The translations under genes were made by a program, and so were the position numbers. Shown in pieces: positions 48,418 to 59,507 of a DNA stretch of 64,000 bases. The first letter of the stretch is position 1; every line of letters begins with the position of its first letter. This DNA is from Solea solea (taxonomy: Eukaryota > Chordata > Actinopteri > Pleuronectiformes > Soleidae): positions 14,541,204-14,605,203 of the forward strand of contig NC_081141.1 in assembly GCF_958295425.1 (NCBI RefSeq), given 5' to 3'. The notes beneath the pieces were generated by a model, which was not told the DNA's origin, did no database searches, and saw only the letters and a program-made list of their open reading frames with translations.

Positions 48418-51400
48418 ATGCTGTGTGTCACCTCTCATGTTGACCAGATGGTGAAGAAGCCTTATAGCTACAGATCTGTGTTTGATAAAATCTTAATGGT
48501 AAGATTTTGTTTTCTGTCTTCAGTTTGAGATTTCTATGATATACGCTGATATCACAAATCTTGTGTCCAGTCATAGAACCAAAGGGAAAGTGTGTGTTTT
48601 TGTGTGTGCAGCTGCTGACCTGCTCCTCTCTCCACTCATTACAGGTCAATCAGATTCTGTCAGAGTTCCAACTGAAGAAGGAAGAGCTCAAAGAAATCAT
48701 GAAGCGGATGCAGCAGGAAATTGAAAGAGGACTGCGTGTAGAGACACATGAGGAGGCCAGTGTCAAAATGCTTCCAACTTATGTGTGCTCGACCCCCGAG
48801 GGCTCAGGTAGAAACTCATTTTTCATCCTAAAATGACCCTTTTTGTCCTCAAGAATCAAATGTTCAGGATTCAGAATATTGGATCACATAATGCAGTACA
48901 TGTATTCAAATGCCATGTATGTGTGTTTTGACAGAGGTTGGTGATTTCCTGGCTCTGGACCTGGGAGGAACAAACATCCGTGTCATGTTGGTCATTGTGG
49001 GTGAGGATGAGGAGAGCAAATGGAGGGTGGAGACCAAGAACCAGATGTACTCCATTCCTGAAGATGCCATGACGGGGACCGCTGAAATGGTCAGTAAATG
49101 CAGAATCCAGTTTTCCACTTGTATAGCTGATAAAGGTTTATGACATCTGTCGTCAGGTCTTTGTTTTATAAATGCTGAGGATCTCTTTTTTTGTAGCTGT
49201 TTGACTACGTTGCAGAATGTATGTCAGACTTCTTGGACAAGCACCACATCAAGCACAAGAAGCTTCCTCTGGGTTTCACCTTCTCCTTTCCAGTACGACA
49301 TGAGGACATTGACAAGGTAGGAAGTCAAAAGTAAAATGTGTAACGGTGACCTCCACCAACACCCCCCAAAAAATAGAATGCATTTAACTCATGGTCTGTA
49401 GTTATTATCAAACTTTCACATCTGAGCTTTGTCTCTTTCTTTCCACAGGGAATTCTCATCAACTGGACCAAAGGGTTCAAAGCCTCTGGGGCAGAAGGGA
49501 ACAACATTGTGGGTTTACTCAGAGATGCAATCAAGAGACGTGGAGTGAGTTACATTTAATCACAGTCTATCCTTTAAAAAAAGTAAACAAGCCAGTGAAG
49601 ATGTTTACCACCTGTACGTAGATGGTTGTAGTTACATTGTTATCCTCACTATATCATTCAGGACTTTGAGATGGATGTAGTTGCCATGGTGAATGACACA
49701 GTAGCCACCATGATCTCCTGCTATTATGAAGATCGCAGCTGTGAAGTTGGAATGATTGTTGGTAAGAAGTGTTGCTCTTATAACCCTCATGTTCACACAC
49801 ACACTTGCTGTGATATTGCAGGTCTAACGTCTGTTGCTTTTCTTTTAATCCAGGGACTGGCTGTAACGCCTGCTTCATGGAGGAGATGAGGACTGTCGAG
49901 TTGGTAGAAGGGGAGGAGGGGCACATGTGTGTGAACACAGAGTGGGGAGCTTTCGGGGACAACGGGGAGCTGGAGGACTTCAGGCTGGAGTATGACAGGG
50001 TGGTGGACGAGACCTCGATTAACCCTGGACACCAGCTGTGAGTGAAACATTTCCTTCACATGCACATGTCATCCAATTTACTTTGCATGTCGTTCAGCTT
50101 GCTCTGCTGTATATGCGCATGTGACGTTTATTATTTATCTGTTTGTGAAACTTAAAAGGGGGGTGTGTAGTAATTAAAAACATGCCAAACACATCCCCTT
50201 TCACTCAGCCTGAACCCATCCCACCACTTATCCTCTGACTGTTGTTCTAGATTAATCTTGCTTTTGTGGCAATACTCACCAGACCCCTATCTGAGGTTAC
50301 TAGGAAAGTCCTGAGCTACCAGCTGTTTTTGTGAGGATGTTTGTAAACGGCCAGGGCCCACGTACGTCATTGGCTAACCAGCAGGTGGATGTGTCAGATT
50401 AATGATCTCTCTCTCGACTGCTTGTCATGGTGCCTGTCGGCCTAATGGTTGTTTGCCTTTTGCACCGGCGGCCCTTTCACACTGAGAAATGCTGAGGCCA
50501 GCCTCAGCATTGACGTTGTCATCCTCACCCCCTCACCCCTGTCTGTGCAAAGGAAGATGGCTGTTTGAGAATGAAATTTGTTTGCTCATGCAGTGCACGA
50601 TTCACTTCCTCTTTGTTCCCCCATTTCAACATCCTCTTTTGGGCTCATTTACCCTCAGTATTCCTATGATTTTGAAGTGACCTCTCTTCGTTGGTGTGGC
50701 CTGCTGCAGGTACGAGAAGCTGATCAGTGGGAAGTACATGGGGGAGCTGGTCAGACTTGTTCTGCTGAAGCTGGTGAACGAAGACCTGCTGTTTAATGGT
50801 GAAGCATCAGAGCTGCTGAAGACGCGTGGCAGCTTTGAGACACGTTACGTCTCACAGGTGGAGAGGTGAGCGTCAGTGGCTCTATTTTTCCAACAGCTTA
50901 TTGTAAAACGGCTACATACAAAGTGAAAGTTGCCTATCAAATAAATAAAATATTATTCATATAGACAGTCATTGCATTTGCATAAACGGAGGGGAAAAGC
51001 ACTACAAAGCATCTTTTGGGACGCATCAGTTTATGCTGATGACATTCAAAAATGTTTACATAAATATTAATAGGGGAAGTTAAGAAGCATTTTCACCTCA
51101 CATTACTTGAATAGACTTGATAACTACAATATTGAGCCTTTGAAACAGTGGGATATTTTTTTTTTTTTTACAAGCTACTTCTCTAAGTTTTGCCTTTTGC
51201 TCTTTTTTTAGTGACACTGGTGACAGAAAGCAGATCTACAACATCCTGTCCTCACTGGGTGTTTTGCCATCAGAGATGGACTGTGATATTGTGCGTCTGG
51301 TCTGTGAGAGTGTTTCCACACGCGCCGCTCACATGTGCGGTGCAGGGCTCGCTGGTGTGATCAATAGAATGCGGGCGCGGCGCAGTCTGGAAGCCCTGAA

Positions 51401-51789
51401 GATCACGGTGGGGGTAGATGGATCTGTCTACAAGCTGCACCCCTGGTGAGGAATGCTGTTTCTCACATCAGTTTTCTAAATAAGAAACTACAAAGCAGAG
51501 AAGCAAAGAAAAGATGCTTCTCATATGATGATTTAACACTTTTCACTGGCCTAACTCCCCAAATCCTGTTTTGTATGATGAAATAATGAGGATGAAAGTG
51601 AAATACAGGAGGCGTGACGGATTCATTATATTGTTTCTCTTTCTTAGTTTCAGTGACAGGTTCCACAAAATCGTCTGGGACCTCACGCCTCACTGTGAGA
51701 TCACCTTCATCCAGTCAGAGGAAGGGAGCGGACGGGGGGCAGCCCTTATCTCAGCAGTGGCCTGTAAGATGGCTTCATGCATGAAGTGA
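48418..51789 (+). CDS. gck: Glucokinase (hexokinase IV), complete, 476 aa
   Basis: This is the cytosolic ATP:D-glucose 6-phosphotransferase of liver and glucose-sensing cells. Ten exons join in phase: 48418-48498, 48645-48807, 48935-49089, 49197-49316, 49449-49544, 49662-49761, 49854-50037, 50710-50865, 51212-51445, 51648-51789. The first exon encodes a 27-residue N terminus ([20 protein letters not shown]), unlike mammalian first exons but like fish glucokinases. The phosphate-binding loop LDLGGTN, the substrate segment [10 protein letters not shown], the catalytic Asp in [11 protein letters not shown], the glucose-contact segment NTEWGAFGD and the C-terminal [10 protein letters not shown] are all intact. 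The length equals one hexokinase unit (about 50 kDa), as expected for GCK rather than hexokinases I-III. A TATA box precedes it, and AATAAA at 52475-52480 probably ends the transcript. Confidence 0.97.
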
Positions 51790-52490
51790 GCAGTGAACTG
51801 AGCTACTTCCCTGCAGGACAGTGGTGAGGTAGACCCGAACCCTGATCTGGCATCACTGGTGACATGTCATCCACAGACATGACGCTCTGGCCTCTTTCAG
51901 GCTCAGAGAGATGTGCTGGATACTCATGGTTGGAGGATGAATTGACAAGAAAGCAGTCAACTGTTTGTATCATAGACCACTGTATAGTACTGGACCAACT
52001 GATGGCAATGTCTGTGTTATTGAACGTTAAGAACTTGTTTACTGTTGGACCCAAAACTTTTGCTGGCTTCTTGTGTGTGTGTGTGTGTGTGTGTCACTGT
52101 CTCTTGATAGTATTTGAGTTTGGACTGGTCCAGCTCATAAATAGCAAATGTAATATTGATAATAGTGTATTATAGTACCAGTGAGGACTGGTTGATACAT
52201 TTCATTTTTGTAAATGCTCTTGTAAACTATATGGATAGTATCTAATATATTCATTGCTCTATTGTGTAGTAAGTTCTGCTTGTGAAGGATGACATATTAC
52301 TTTTGGTATTATACATTTTAATATTATGTGTGTGTGTGTGTGTTAGCTTGTTGGTTTTTTTTCATGATGTCCATGATAAAATATATGATGAATACTATAA
52401 ACTAACTGTAAAAAAAAAAAAGTATCTAAATAACTGAACTTCAATGTTATTGTTTTTATGTTTTTTCCAAATATAATAAAGTTAAAATGG
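51790..52490 (+). other. gck: gck 3' UTR
   Basis: The roughly 690 bp after the stop are AT-rich and include GT runs at about 52073-52092 and 52327-52343. AATAAA at 52475-52480 is the likely polyadenylation signal. The following 52490-53280 stretch to myl7 has no gene that I can see. Confidence 0.6.
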
Positions 52491-53149
52491 ATTAGCAAAT
52501 CTTTTACTGCGTTACACAAATCCTTAAAGCCCAGTGAACAGTGTCCATTGATGTTATACATATGAAGTAACATCTTCCAAGCATGAATATAATTTACTTT
52601 CCTGTATATACAACAGTTATTGCTATAGTGTCACTAGATTAACCATAAACTAATAGTGTAATTGCACCCAGTACAGTTATTTATATTATTTAACCCCTTT
52701 GTACAGCAGATATTTTGACATTTTTCAGCAGGAACAGTACATAATGTTACTGATCACGTCAACCTAGGTTCTGTTCAGTCCATACATGTCAGGACAGTGT
52801 GACGGTGAACCAGCATGTGCCTTGAAACTGAAAATGCTAAATGAACTCAGCCTTTAATATTTTGATTATTTACACCTGTGACTTTTCTACTGTGAGCTTT
52901 TTTCTTTTTTGAAAAGAGAAATTGAATAAATTATAGAAACACCAGAAACTACATATTATACAAAAAAATAGTTACAAAATATGAGCTACTCCACATGTTG
53001 AGACTCCTGAGTTTATCATATCTCCATTTGTTGAGAGTATTTTTTTTATTTTTTATTTGCAGACCTAAGATGTCTAATTAAACTTTATATACATTGAATT
53101 TCAAACAGAGGTCACTTTCCCCCTGTCTCCTTGCTCAGTGTTGGCTACT

Positions 53150-53316
53150 CGTATCTCTATTTTTGTTTCCAGAGGAATCCTGGCTGCTTCACCTCTTATC
53201 AGGTCCCTTTACTGACACTCGCACAGAGCAGAGCAGCTGTGGCCATGTAAGGGACTGTGCTGCCCACCACAGGCTATAATGGGATGGTAGAAGATAAGAT
53301 GGGATATACATAAAAC
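53150..53316 (+). promoter_or_regulatory. myl7: Candidate cardiac promoter of myl7
   Basis: Upstream of the myl7 start are a TATA-like ATACATAAAA (53306-53315), a GATA-factor motif AAGATAAGAT (53291-53300) and a MEF2-like CTATTTTTG (about 53158-53166). Known fish and mammalian cardiac light-chain promoters use GATA and MEF2/SRF sites, so the arrangement is plausible. The motifs are short and could occur by chance. Confidence 0.4.
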
Positions 53317-53367
53317 CCACCCCAGCATCACACCTCTGCTGGGAGTCTGTGTCAACATCAGTCAGAC

Positions 53368-55487
53368 ATGGTAAGTCTTTTCCAGTCTTTCAATATTTGA
53401 AATTTGAAATTTTTGAAAGGAAAGCCAGATAATGTAATTGTTGTTGTAGATTTAGTCATAACTTTGCAGCGGTGAAGACGGTTGTTTTATACACTTTTAT
53501 ACAAACATGACATGTGTTCATCAACTCAGGCAAGTAAGAAGGCCTCTAATAAGAGACAGAGGGGAGCACAGAAGTCCTGCTCCAATGTTTTCTCCATGTT
53601 TGAGCAGTCCCAGATACAAGAGTTCAAGGAGGTGAGACAAAGGAGAAATTGTTTGTTAATTTAATTTCTTCTTAAAGGACGTGCATGAACAAAAAGTATA
53701 TCCGCATTCTAAATCATGTTTCTACATGTTTCTACATGTTGCACCGAACAGCCAACTTTTTGTTGGAAAATGGTAAAAATATTACAGTATTGAGTTAAAA
53801 GCGTCAGTATTTTATTGACTCTAATTATCTTTGACTATAAGCAGTTCTTTGTACAACGGGTCAAGATCAAGAGTAAAACAGAAAAGAGTGGAAAAAGTAA
53901 TTAAATATCGGATTAAGGGAAGAAAAAAACCCTCATTTTGTGATCTACAGGTTATGTTTCAATATTACAATTGTAAAAACTTTGTGCTTTTACCTGATAG
54001 GCTTTTGGTTGTATTGACCAAGACAGAGATGGTGTTATTAAAAAACAAGACTTGAAGGAGACCTACGCACAGCTGGGTATTTATTATTATTTACCTTTTC
54101 ATTTTATGTTTTTTAAAATATGTTTTTGTACATATACTGTATCTACAAATGGATTGTGTGTGTGTATCAGGGAAGCTTAATGTCCAAGACGAGGAACTGG
54201 AGCAGATGTTGAATGAGGGGAAAGGTCCTCTCAACTTCACTGTGTTCCTGAGTCTTTTTGGGGAGAAACTCAATGGTAAGAACATTTCACATGAGTTTAA
54301 ATACATGAATGATTTTATTAAAGGTCTACAGGGTTGTCCAGGTAACAAAGGTGACCTTCACATACCAGAAAGGATGATGTTACTCTTTGTTAAAATATAA
54401 GCCTAATGCTTTAAAATGTGAAACTTTTTCCATTATACATTATACTATACATTTCTAACACGTCTCGACTCAGCTGCTTTTCCATAAGCAATAGCCCCTG
54501 GTTCATGTTACTTTTTTAGTACCTGCTCCAGTGAGCTGATACTAAAATGTGACATCGACAGACTGCCGGCCACTGATTGGTCAGAGAGTGTCGTCAATGG
54601 AAGAGTCATTAGGGCGACGTCCGACACAGGAATCAAACCGAACAATGCCGAACTGTAGATCAGTTAAGAAGATTTAGAAAGGAACTATGGAGTATTGGAC
54701 AATGATGAGCTGATACACAAACCAGCCGAGACGAGTCGTGTTAAAACTGTTTAAAGTGGAAAAGTGCCATTAGGTTCTCCTTTCAGCGTGAAATATGACT
54801 GCATCCCAACCAAACTTGTCATTATACACTTATACAGACACATGTGGGGAGTATATTCAATTTCTGCCGAAAAACACTTCTCGAAGCTATGACCTTAAAC
54901 CCTTAGAACACAGAGCATTTCGGCCACTTTTTTTCCATTACTATGTTTAAACGTACAGTTTATACAGAGGTTATAAGAATGTAGGACAACCTATAGGCAA
55001 TGTGATGAAAAAAACATTTTATTTTCACCAATGGAAATACGTCACAGTTCAAGGTTCACTTGGCTCGTATTTATGAACAAAAAGAAAAGAAAAACGGTAA
55101 CTATTTTGTGACTTCTGCAGAATTGTTGCTACTTTATATCACCACTTAAAATGCGATATAAAATGAATCATAACTCTGACTCAACAACACATCAGAAGAT
55201 GGGAAAAAAAAACATTTTTTAAAGCCTGAATATGTGACCTTTAAACACACACCCCCAGGATGTCCATATAAGGAGTTGTGTATTATTCCCATGGTAGTTT
55301 ACCATGGATGCACCTGTGGCACAGGTCCGTGCCGCGTGTGCACTAAGGGTTAAATAACAGATTTCTAGATTATAATAGATTTTTTTCTCTGTCAGGTACT
55401 GATCCTGAAGAAACCATACTTGCTGCCTTCAAACTTTTTGATCCAAACGGGACAGGCTTTGTTAATAAGGATGAGTAAGAACCTTTG

Positions 55488-55522
<35 letters not shown>

Positions 55523-55821
55523 GAAGCTTCCATGGCAACATCTTATTGATCTCTCCTTTTAATACTGTTATATTTTGTTCATGCAGGTTTAAGCGACTGC
55601 TGATGACCCAAGCTGATAAGTTCACACCAGATGAGGTTTGTTGTTTTCTATCGTCACAGAGCCGGATGTTCAGAGTATTTCCTTCAGATAATAACCTGGA
55701 CTTACTAAACCTCCAGGTGGATCAGGCCTTCTCTGTCGCTCCCATTGACCCGACGGGTAACATTGACTACAAGTCACTGTGCTACATCATCACACATGGA
55801 GATGAGAAGGAGGAATCCTAA
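53368..55821 (+). CDS. myl7: Myosin regulatory light chain 7 (cardiac, cmlc2), complete, 172 aa
   Basis: This EF-hand regulatory light chain binds the neck of cardiac myosin and is the atrial or embryonic heart form. Seven exons join in phase: 53368-53370, 53530-53631, 54001-54076, 54171-54275, 55396-55474, 55587-55635, 55717-55821. They give 172 aa, as in zebrafish Myl7. The first coding exon holds only the ATG. The basic N terminus ([18 protein letters not shown]) precedes [17 protein letters not shown], the usual MLCK-target region. The first EF-hand loop, [12 protein letters not shown], keeps its metal-binding acidic residues; later EF hands are degenerate, as in the family. The donor after the third exon (GTATTT) is weak. 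Intron 4 carries a TTAA-type MITE and intron 5 a TTA trinucleotide repeat. AATAAA at 55965-55970 probably ends the transcript. Confidence 0.97.
54895..55353. mobile_element. TTAA-flanked MITE (piggyBac-type), copy B
   Basis: It begins CCCTTAGAACACAGAGC after TTAA(A) and ends CTAAGGG before TTAA. It is related along its left two thirds to 16695-17009 and is longer because of about 130 bp of extra right-hand sequence. It lies in myl7 intron 4. The left TTAA is one base out of register, probably from a later insertion of an A. Confidence 0.7.
55491..55521. repeat. (TTA)n trinucleotide repeat
   Basis: About ten TTA units lie 16 bp downstream of the myl7 exon 5 donor, in intron 5. Confidence 0.9.
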
Positions 55822-56411
55822 GAAGAACGGCCATCCATGTTGCCAGATCCTGGGTCGTGTAAACCTGCAGGAAACATGAATGTTTCAAATCCAGCTGTTT
55901 CAAATCGCAGTCCTGTTGGTGTGACAAACTGTTGAAAACTTATTTGTTTGCATGATGTGAAAATAATAAAAGTGTTGGCTCCTCCAAAGCTTCTTTGCTC
56001 AATCTGGTAAACACACACAGATAAAAGGAAAACTAAAAACTCCTCATTACGGCAGTGATGTTTTCACTTTATCTGACATTTTAGAGACTATTCCCATTGC
56101 AAAAGACTTGTAGCTACCTCTAGGTTAGCTCTTAAACCCAATGAGTGATGAATTAATAAATACACCAAGAAAACATTTATTCATTCAGTCAGAGAGAGTG
56201 GGAGACTGTGCAGACGAGTTGTCAGCTACTGTCACTGAATACTCCAAATACTGAGTCCCTGTTTAAAGCCAGTACGGTAGCTAGTCTTTGGATTCATCAC
56301 ATTCAGAGAGGCCTTACTGTTGTTCCATTCTTTTGGGACACCGTTGCCACGGATACCACAACAAACATCCCCATAAACTCCATGGCCACTTTTTTCTTAC
56401 CCTCACTGCAA

Positions 56412-58214
56412 ATGGCCAGTCAAGAAAAGGACGTGAGCAAGATTATCTCAAAGTTATCTCATCGAGCACCTTCCAAATGACAGAGTTTTTCTTTTTTTTT
56501 CTTTTTTTGAAATCTCTGAAATTCTGTTGGCAAAGATGCCTATTGCATCTGGAGCTGCTGGCAGGGTGGATGTAGGAGAGGATGTAAACACAACATGGAC
56601 ACCAGATGGACTGAAGAGGAAGCCCAAACCTGCCTACAAGAACCATATCTGCAGCGGTGGGTAGATTCCAGCTCCGTGTAATATTGTGAAAGAATATTGA
56701 TCTACGTTTCACAGTGTTTTCCATTTTTCACCAGTCGCCACTGTACATGCACTTTTCATGACTTGACAGTTTAGTACCTTTGTTGTCTTGATTCCTGCTG
56801 TAATTCCTCTTTGGTATCACAACAAAGTTGAAGTTTTCCAGTACAAAAAACAATACTTTTGTGTAAAAGTATGCAGGTATTACTGCAGGCATTACTATAA
56901 CCAAGCAAGTGCTCATTTTCAGCAGCTAATTGAATATGCAGATTGTCACGTGGTAAATTCACGGAGATCTGTGATGGAGCTGGTTTAGAGTTTTTACTGC
57001 TCAGAGATAAAAGCAGCTTCATCTCCTTTGCACGAATCAACAGCACTGTGCAGTGGCCCTTATCTGGCTAATAAATACAGCAGTTTCTCTTGACTGTGTT
57101 GATAAAGGAAATTAGACTCGGCTGAACTTTCTCGGCTGTCACATGTGTGAACTTTTTCTCCTGATTGTTGCCCTTTGCAGGTATAATGCACTCAAGCAGA
57201 GCGAGGAAAACAAAAGCAGTGTTTTACACGTAAGTGCCGTCATCAGGTCGATGCCCAAAATGAAACAACGCAGGAACTGTCATGGTCATCACTGATGTGA
57301 TAAGAGGTGATGTTTGTTTTTACACACAGGTCAAGCAGGAGAGCGCGGAAGAGAGTCATCAAGAAACTAATGGTGAGACTGCTGACTGTTTGAAACTGAT
57401 AAAGCTCCAGTGTGCAACTTTTGTAGGTCAACTCTAGGTCAACATTCAAACTGTTCTCTTTTAACATTTATTTCATCTCGCTCCCTCACTCATGTTTCAG
57501 GGAATTTGAGTTAAGTCCTTAACCTTAATTTATCATTCACGTTTCCCCTAACCCTATTTCAGAGAACCCCAGTTAATGCATTAACCTACGGTTCCTTACA
57601 TCTCATGCTGTGTTCACACCAGGTGCAATATGTTGCCGTATTTTAAACAGAAGTAACGGGCATTGCTTTTCACCATCAGCTAAAGCACTGTTGCACTCTC
57701 TGTTGTGGAAGCGTCTGCAGAGCAGAAACCGTCGTCTTGTGGTCTTGACGACGGTTTCTTCTCTGCAGACGTTTCCACGAGAGATAAAGTTTCGTACAGC
57801 TCAAGTGGCGCTTCATATGTAAAGTTGTCGTGCGCTAAATTTGCACAGCATCACTCTGTTAGTGTCACTGTTACTCAGCCTTCCCTCCATTGGCTGTGCT
57901 GAAAAAGGCATCACTCAAAAAAAGAAAACACAGCTTTGTTGAGGGACGCAGAGAGAGAGGGAGTCGTGTGGAGCTGATTGGCTTAATCAACGTCACGTGA
58001 ACTCCTTTGATAATGTCTTAATGTGACCTGACGATGGATTTGTTTACATGAAAACGTTACACACTACAGCTTTAAAACAAATGATTGTTTATTTGCTTCC
58101 TTTGCCACAGAAGAGACCCCAGTGAAAAATGGAGACAGTGACGGTCATCACATCATGGGAAAACCATCAAGTGAAAAAGCATCTAAAAACTCCAGACTGT
58201 GTGCTCTCCTTTAA
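56412..58214 (+). CDS. Unrecognised 113-aa hydrophilic protein with a C-terminal CaaX box (CALL)
   Basis: Five exons join in phase: 56412-56432, 56536-56660, 57181-57229, 57330-57372, 58111-58214. The product starts MASQEKD (good Kozak, AAATGG), continues MPIASGAAGRVDVGEDV, then NTTWTPDGLKRKPKPAYK, and ends SKNSRLCALL. Terminal Leu in the CaaX box predicts geranylgeranylation and membrane association. There is no signal peptide or hydrophobic segment; the protein is rich in Lys, Glu, Ser and Asn. The 21-bp first coding exon is the least certain; ATG at 56536 is the alternative start, giving 106 aa. The last four exons have strong consensus sites. It sits head to tail after myl7 and converges with gpat3. 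AATAAA at 58795-58800 may be its polyadenylation signal. I do not know the family or function. Confidence 0.6.
57399..58078. mobile_element. MITE-like element with inverted AAAGCT...GTGTGYAAC ends
   Basis: The left end ATAAAGCTCCAGTGTGCAAC and the right end GTTACACACTACAGCTTTAA are inverted copies. The element fills most of the last intron of the CaaX-protein gene. Its interior shows local inverted repeats (GTCGTCTTGTGG...GACGACGGTTTC) but no coding capacity. Confidence 0.5.
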
Positions 58215-58324
58215 GGATTACATTGCTGCATTCAACATCAATGCAACGCCTCTGTAAAGACCATTATTTGTTCCTGAGGAACATTGAGTATGTTGTTGAG
58301 CATTGTTTTCATTTGCCCTCTACA

Positions 58325-58490
58325 TATGTTGCCCTGCTCCAACACACCTGATTCAAATCGTCATCAAGCTCTGCAGAAGCCTGATTACGAGCTGTTCATC
58401 TGAATCAGGCGTGTTGGACTAAACATGCAGGGCAACATCTAAACATGCAGGGCCGTGTTCCCTGAGGACCAGGGTTGGGATACACTTCTG
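58325..58490. mobile_element. Palindromic teleost hAT-type MITE fragment
   Basis: CCAACACACCTGATTCAAAT and its near-perfect inverse face each other, flanked by inverted ATGTTGCCCTGC. The right side runs into CCAGGGTTGGGATACACTTC, a hAT-like terminus. The left terminus is missing. It lies in the presumed 3' UTR of the CaaX-protein gene. Confidence 0.6.
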
Positions 58491-58894
58491 TATGTAGCTG
58501 TGTGTGTATAGCTGAACAACTCAAAAACACCCACCATTGCTGTCACTCATGTAGAGGCAGCGACATAATTACTTCACCGGAGTGGGAGTGAAGTATTTGT
58601 GTCTGTGTATTCGTGTTTCCGCACTTACACTTAACAATATGACCAGCAGAGGCCGCCAGAGGCTTGTTTGACCTGTTTTCAAGATGAGTATCTGTTGTCA
58701 GAATTTCTTAAAGATCACAGCTACACTTGAACAGGGACGCTTGTTTGTTACAGTGTATTATACTGTAGGAGCTGAGCTGGAAATAACCAGATCAAATAAA
58801 AAAACAATCTTGCCAAAATTCATGGCATATGCATGAAGACAAAATGTGAAATCACCTGAATAAAACAATCCCTGAATCAGGAATGGAGATGTAT

Positions 58895-59075
58895 ACGGAA
58901 GGTGTTTCCTAAATTGACCAATGGTGTGAGAGTGAATGGTTGTTTGTCTCTGTGTCCCTGTGATGAACTGGTGACCTGTCCAGGATGTAACCACGCTTTT
59001 CATCCCTATGTCAGCTGAAATTAGTGCCAGCGACCCATGCGACCCGCATGTGGAGGATATAGAGGTAGAAGATGA
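58895..59075 (+). repeat. Partial SINE body (3' part, no tRNA head)
   Basis: The segment CCTGTGATGAACTGGTGACC followed by TCAGCTGAAATTAG and GTGGAGGATA parallels the body of the SINE at 33985-34345. It is truncated before the tRNA-like head. Confidence 0.55.
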
Positions 59076-59507
59076 GTGAGTGAGTGTTCTGTACAACAAA
59101 ACAGTACAACTACAAAGATCTTGTGTAATCAAACCATGACTATGTCATTTGTAAACTTAATTTTATTTTAAAAAAAAAAACAAAAAAAAAAACAACAAGC
59201 AGCTACGAGTCACGAGTCAACTGACTGACCATTATGACATTCATGTTTCCAATGACATCTGCAATCACATATTTTTTTTGTCTCGGCAATAACACACAAT
59301 CACATGGTCAATATCTCTCACAGCAGTAAAACAAAGAACTGTCTCTCTATCGAGTCATTCTGTCAAAGGTTAATATTGCACATGTGCACATTTGGCCGTG
59401 CTGTATCCCACACTCTGTCCAGCTAAGAGAGAGGCCTCTTTGTAGTGTGAACCGTCCAAAAAAACACAGCAAAGGGCTTGTCCATCACCGTGGAAACTCA
59501 TGGCACC

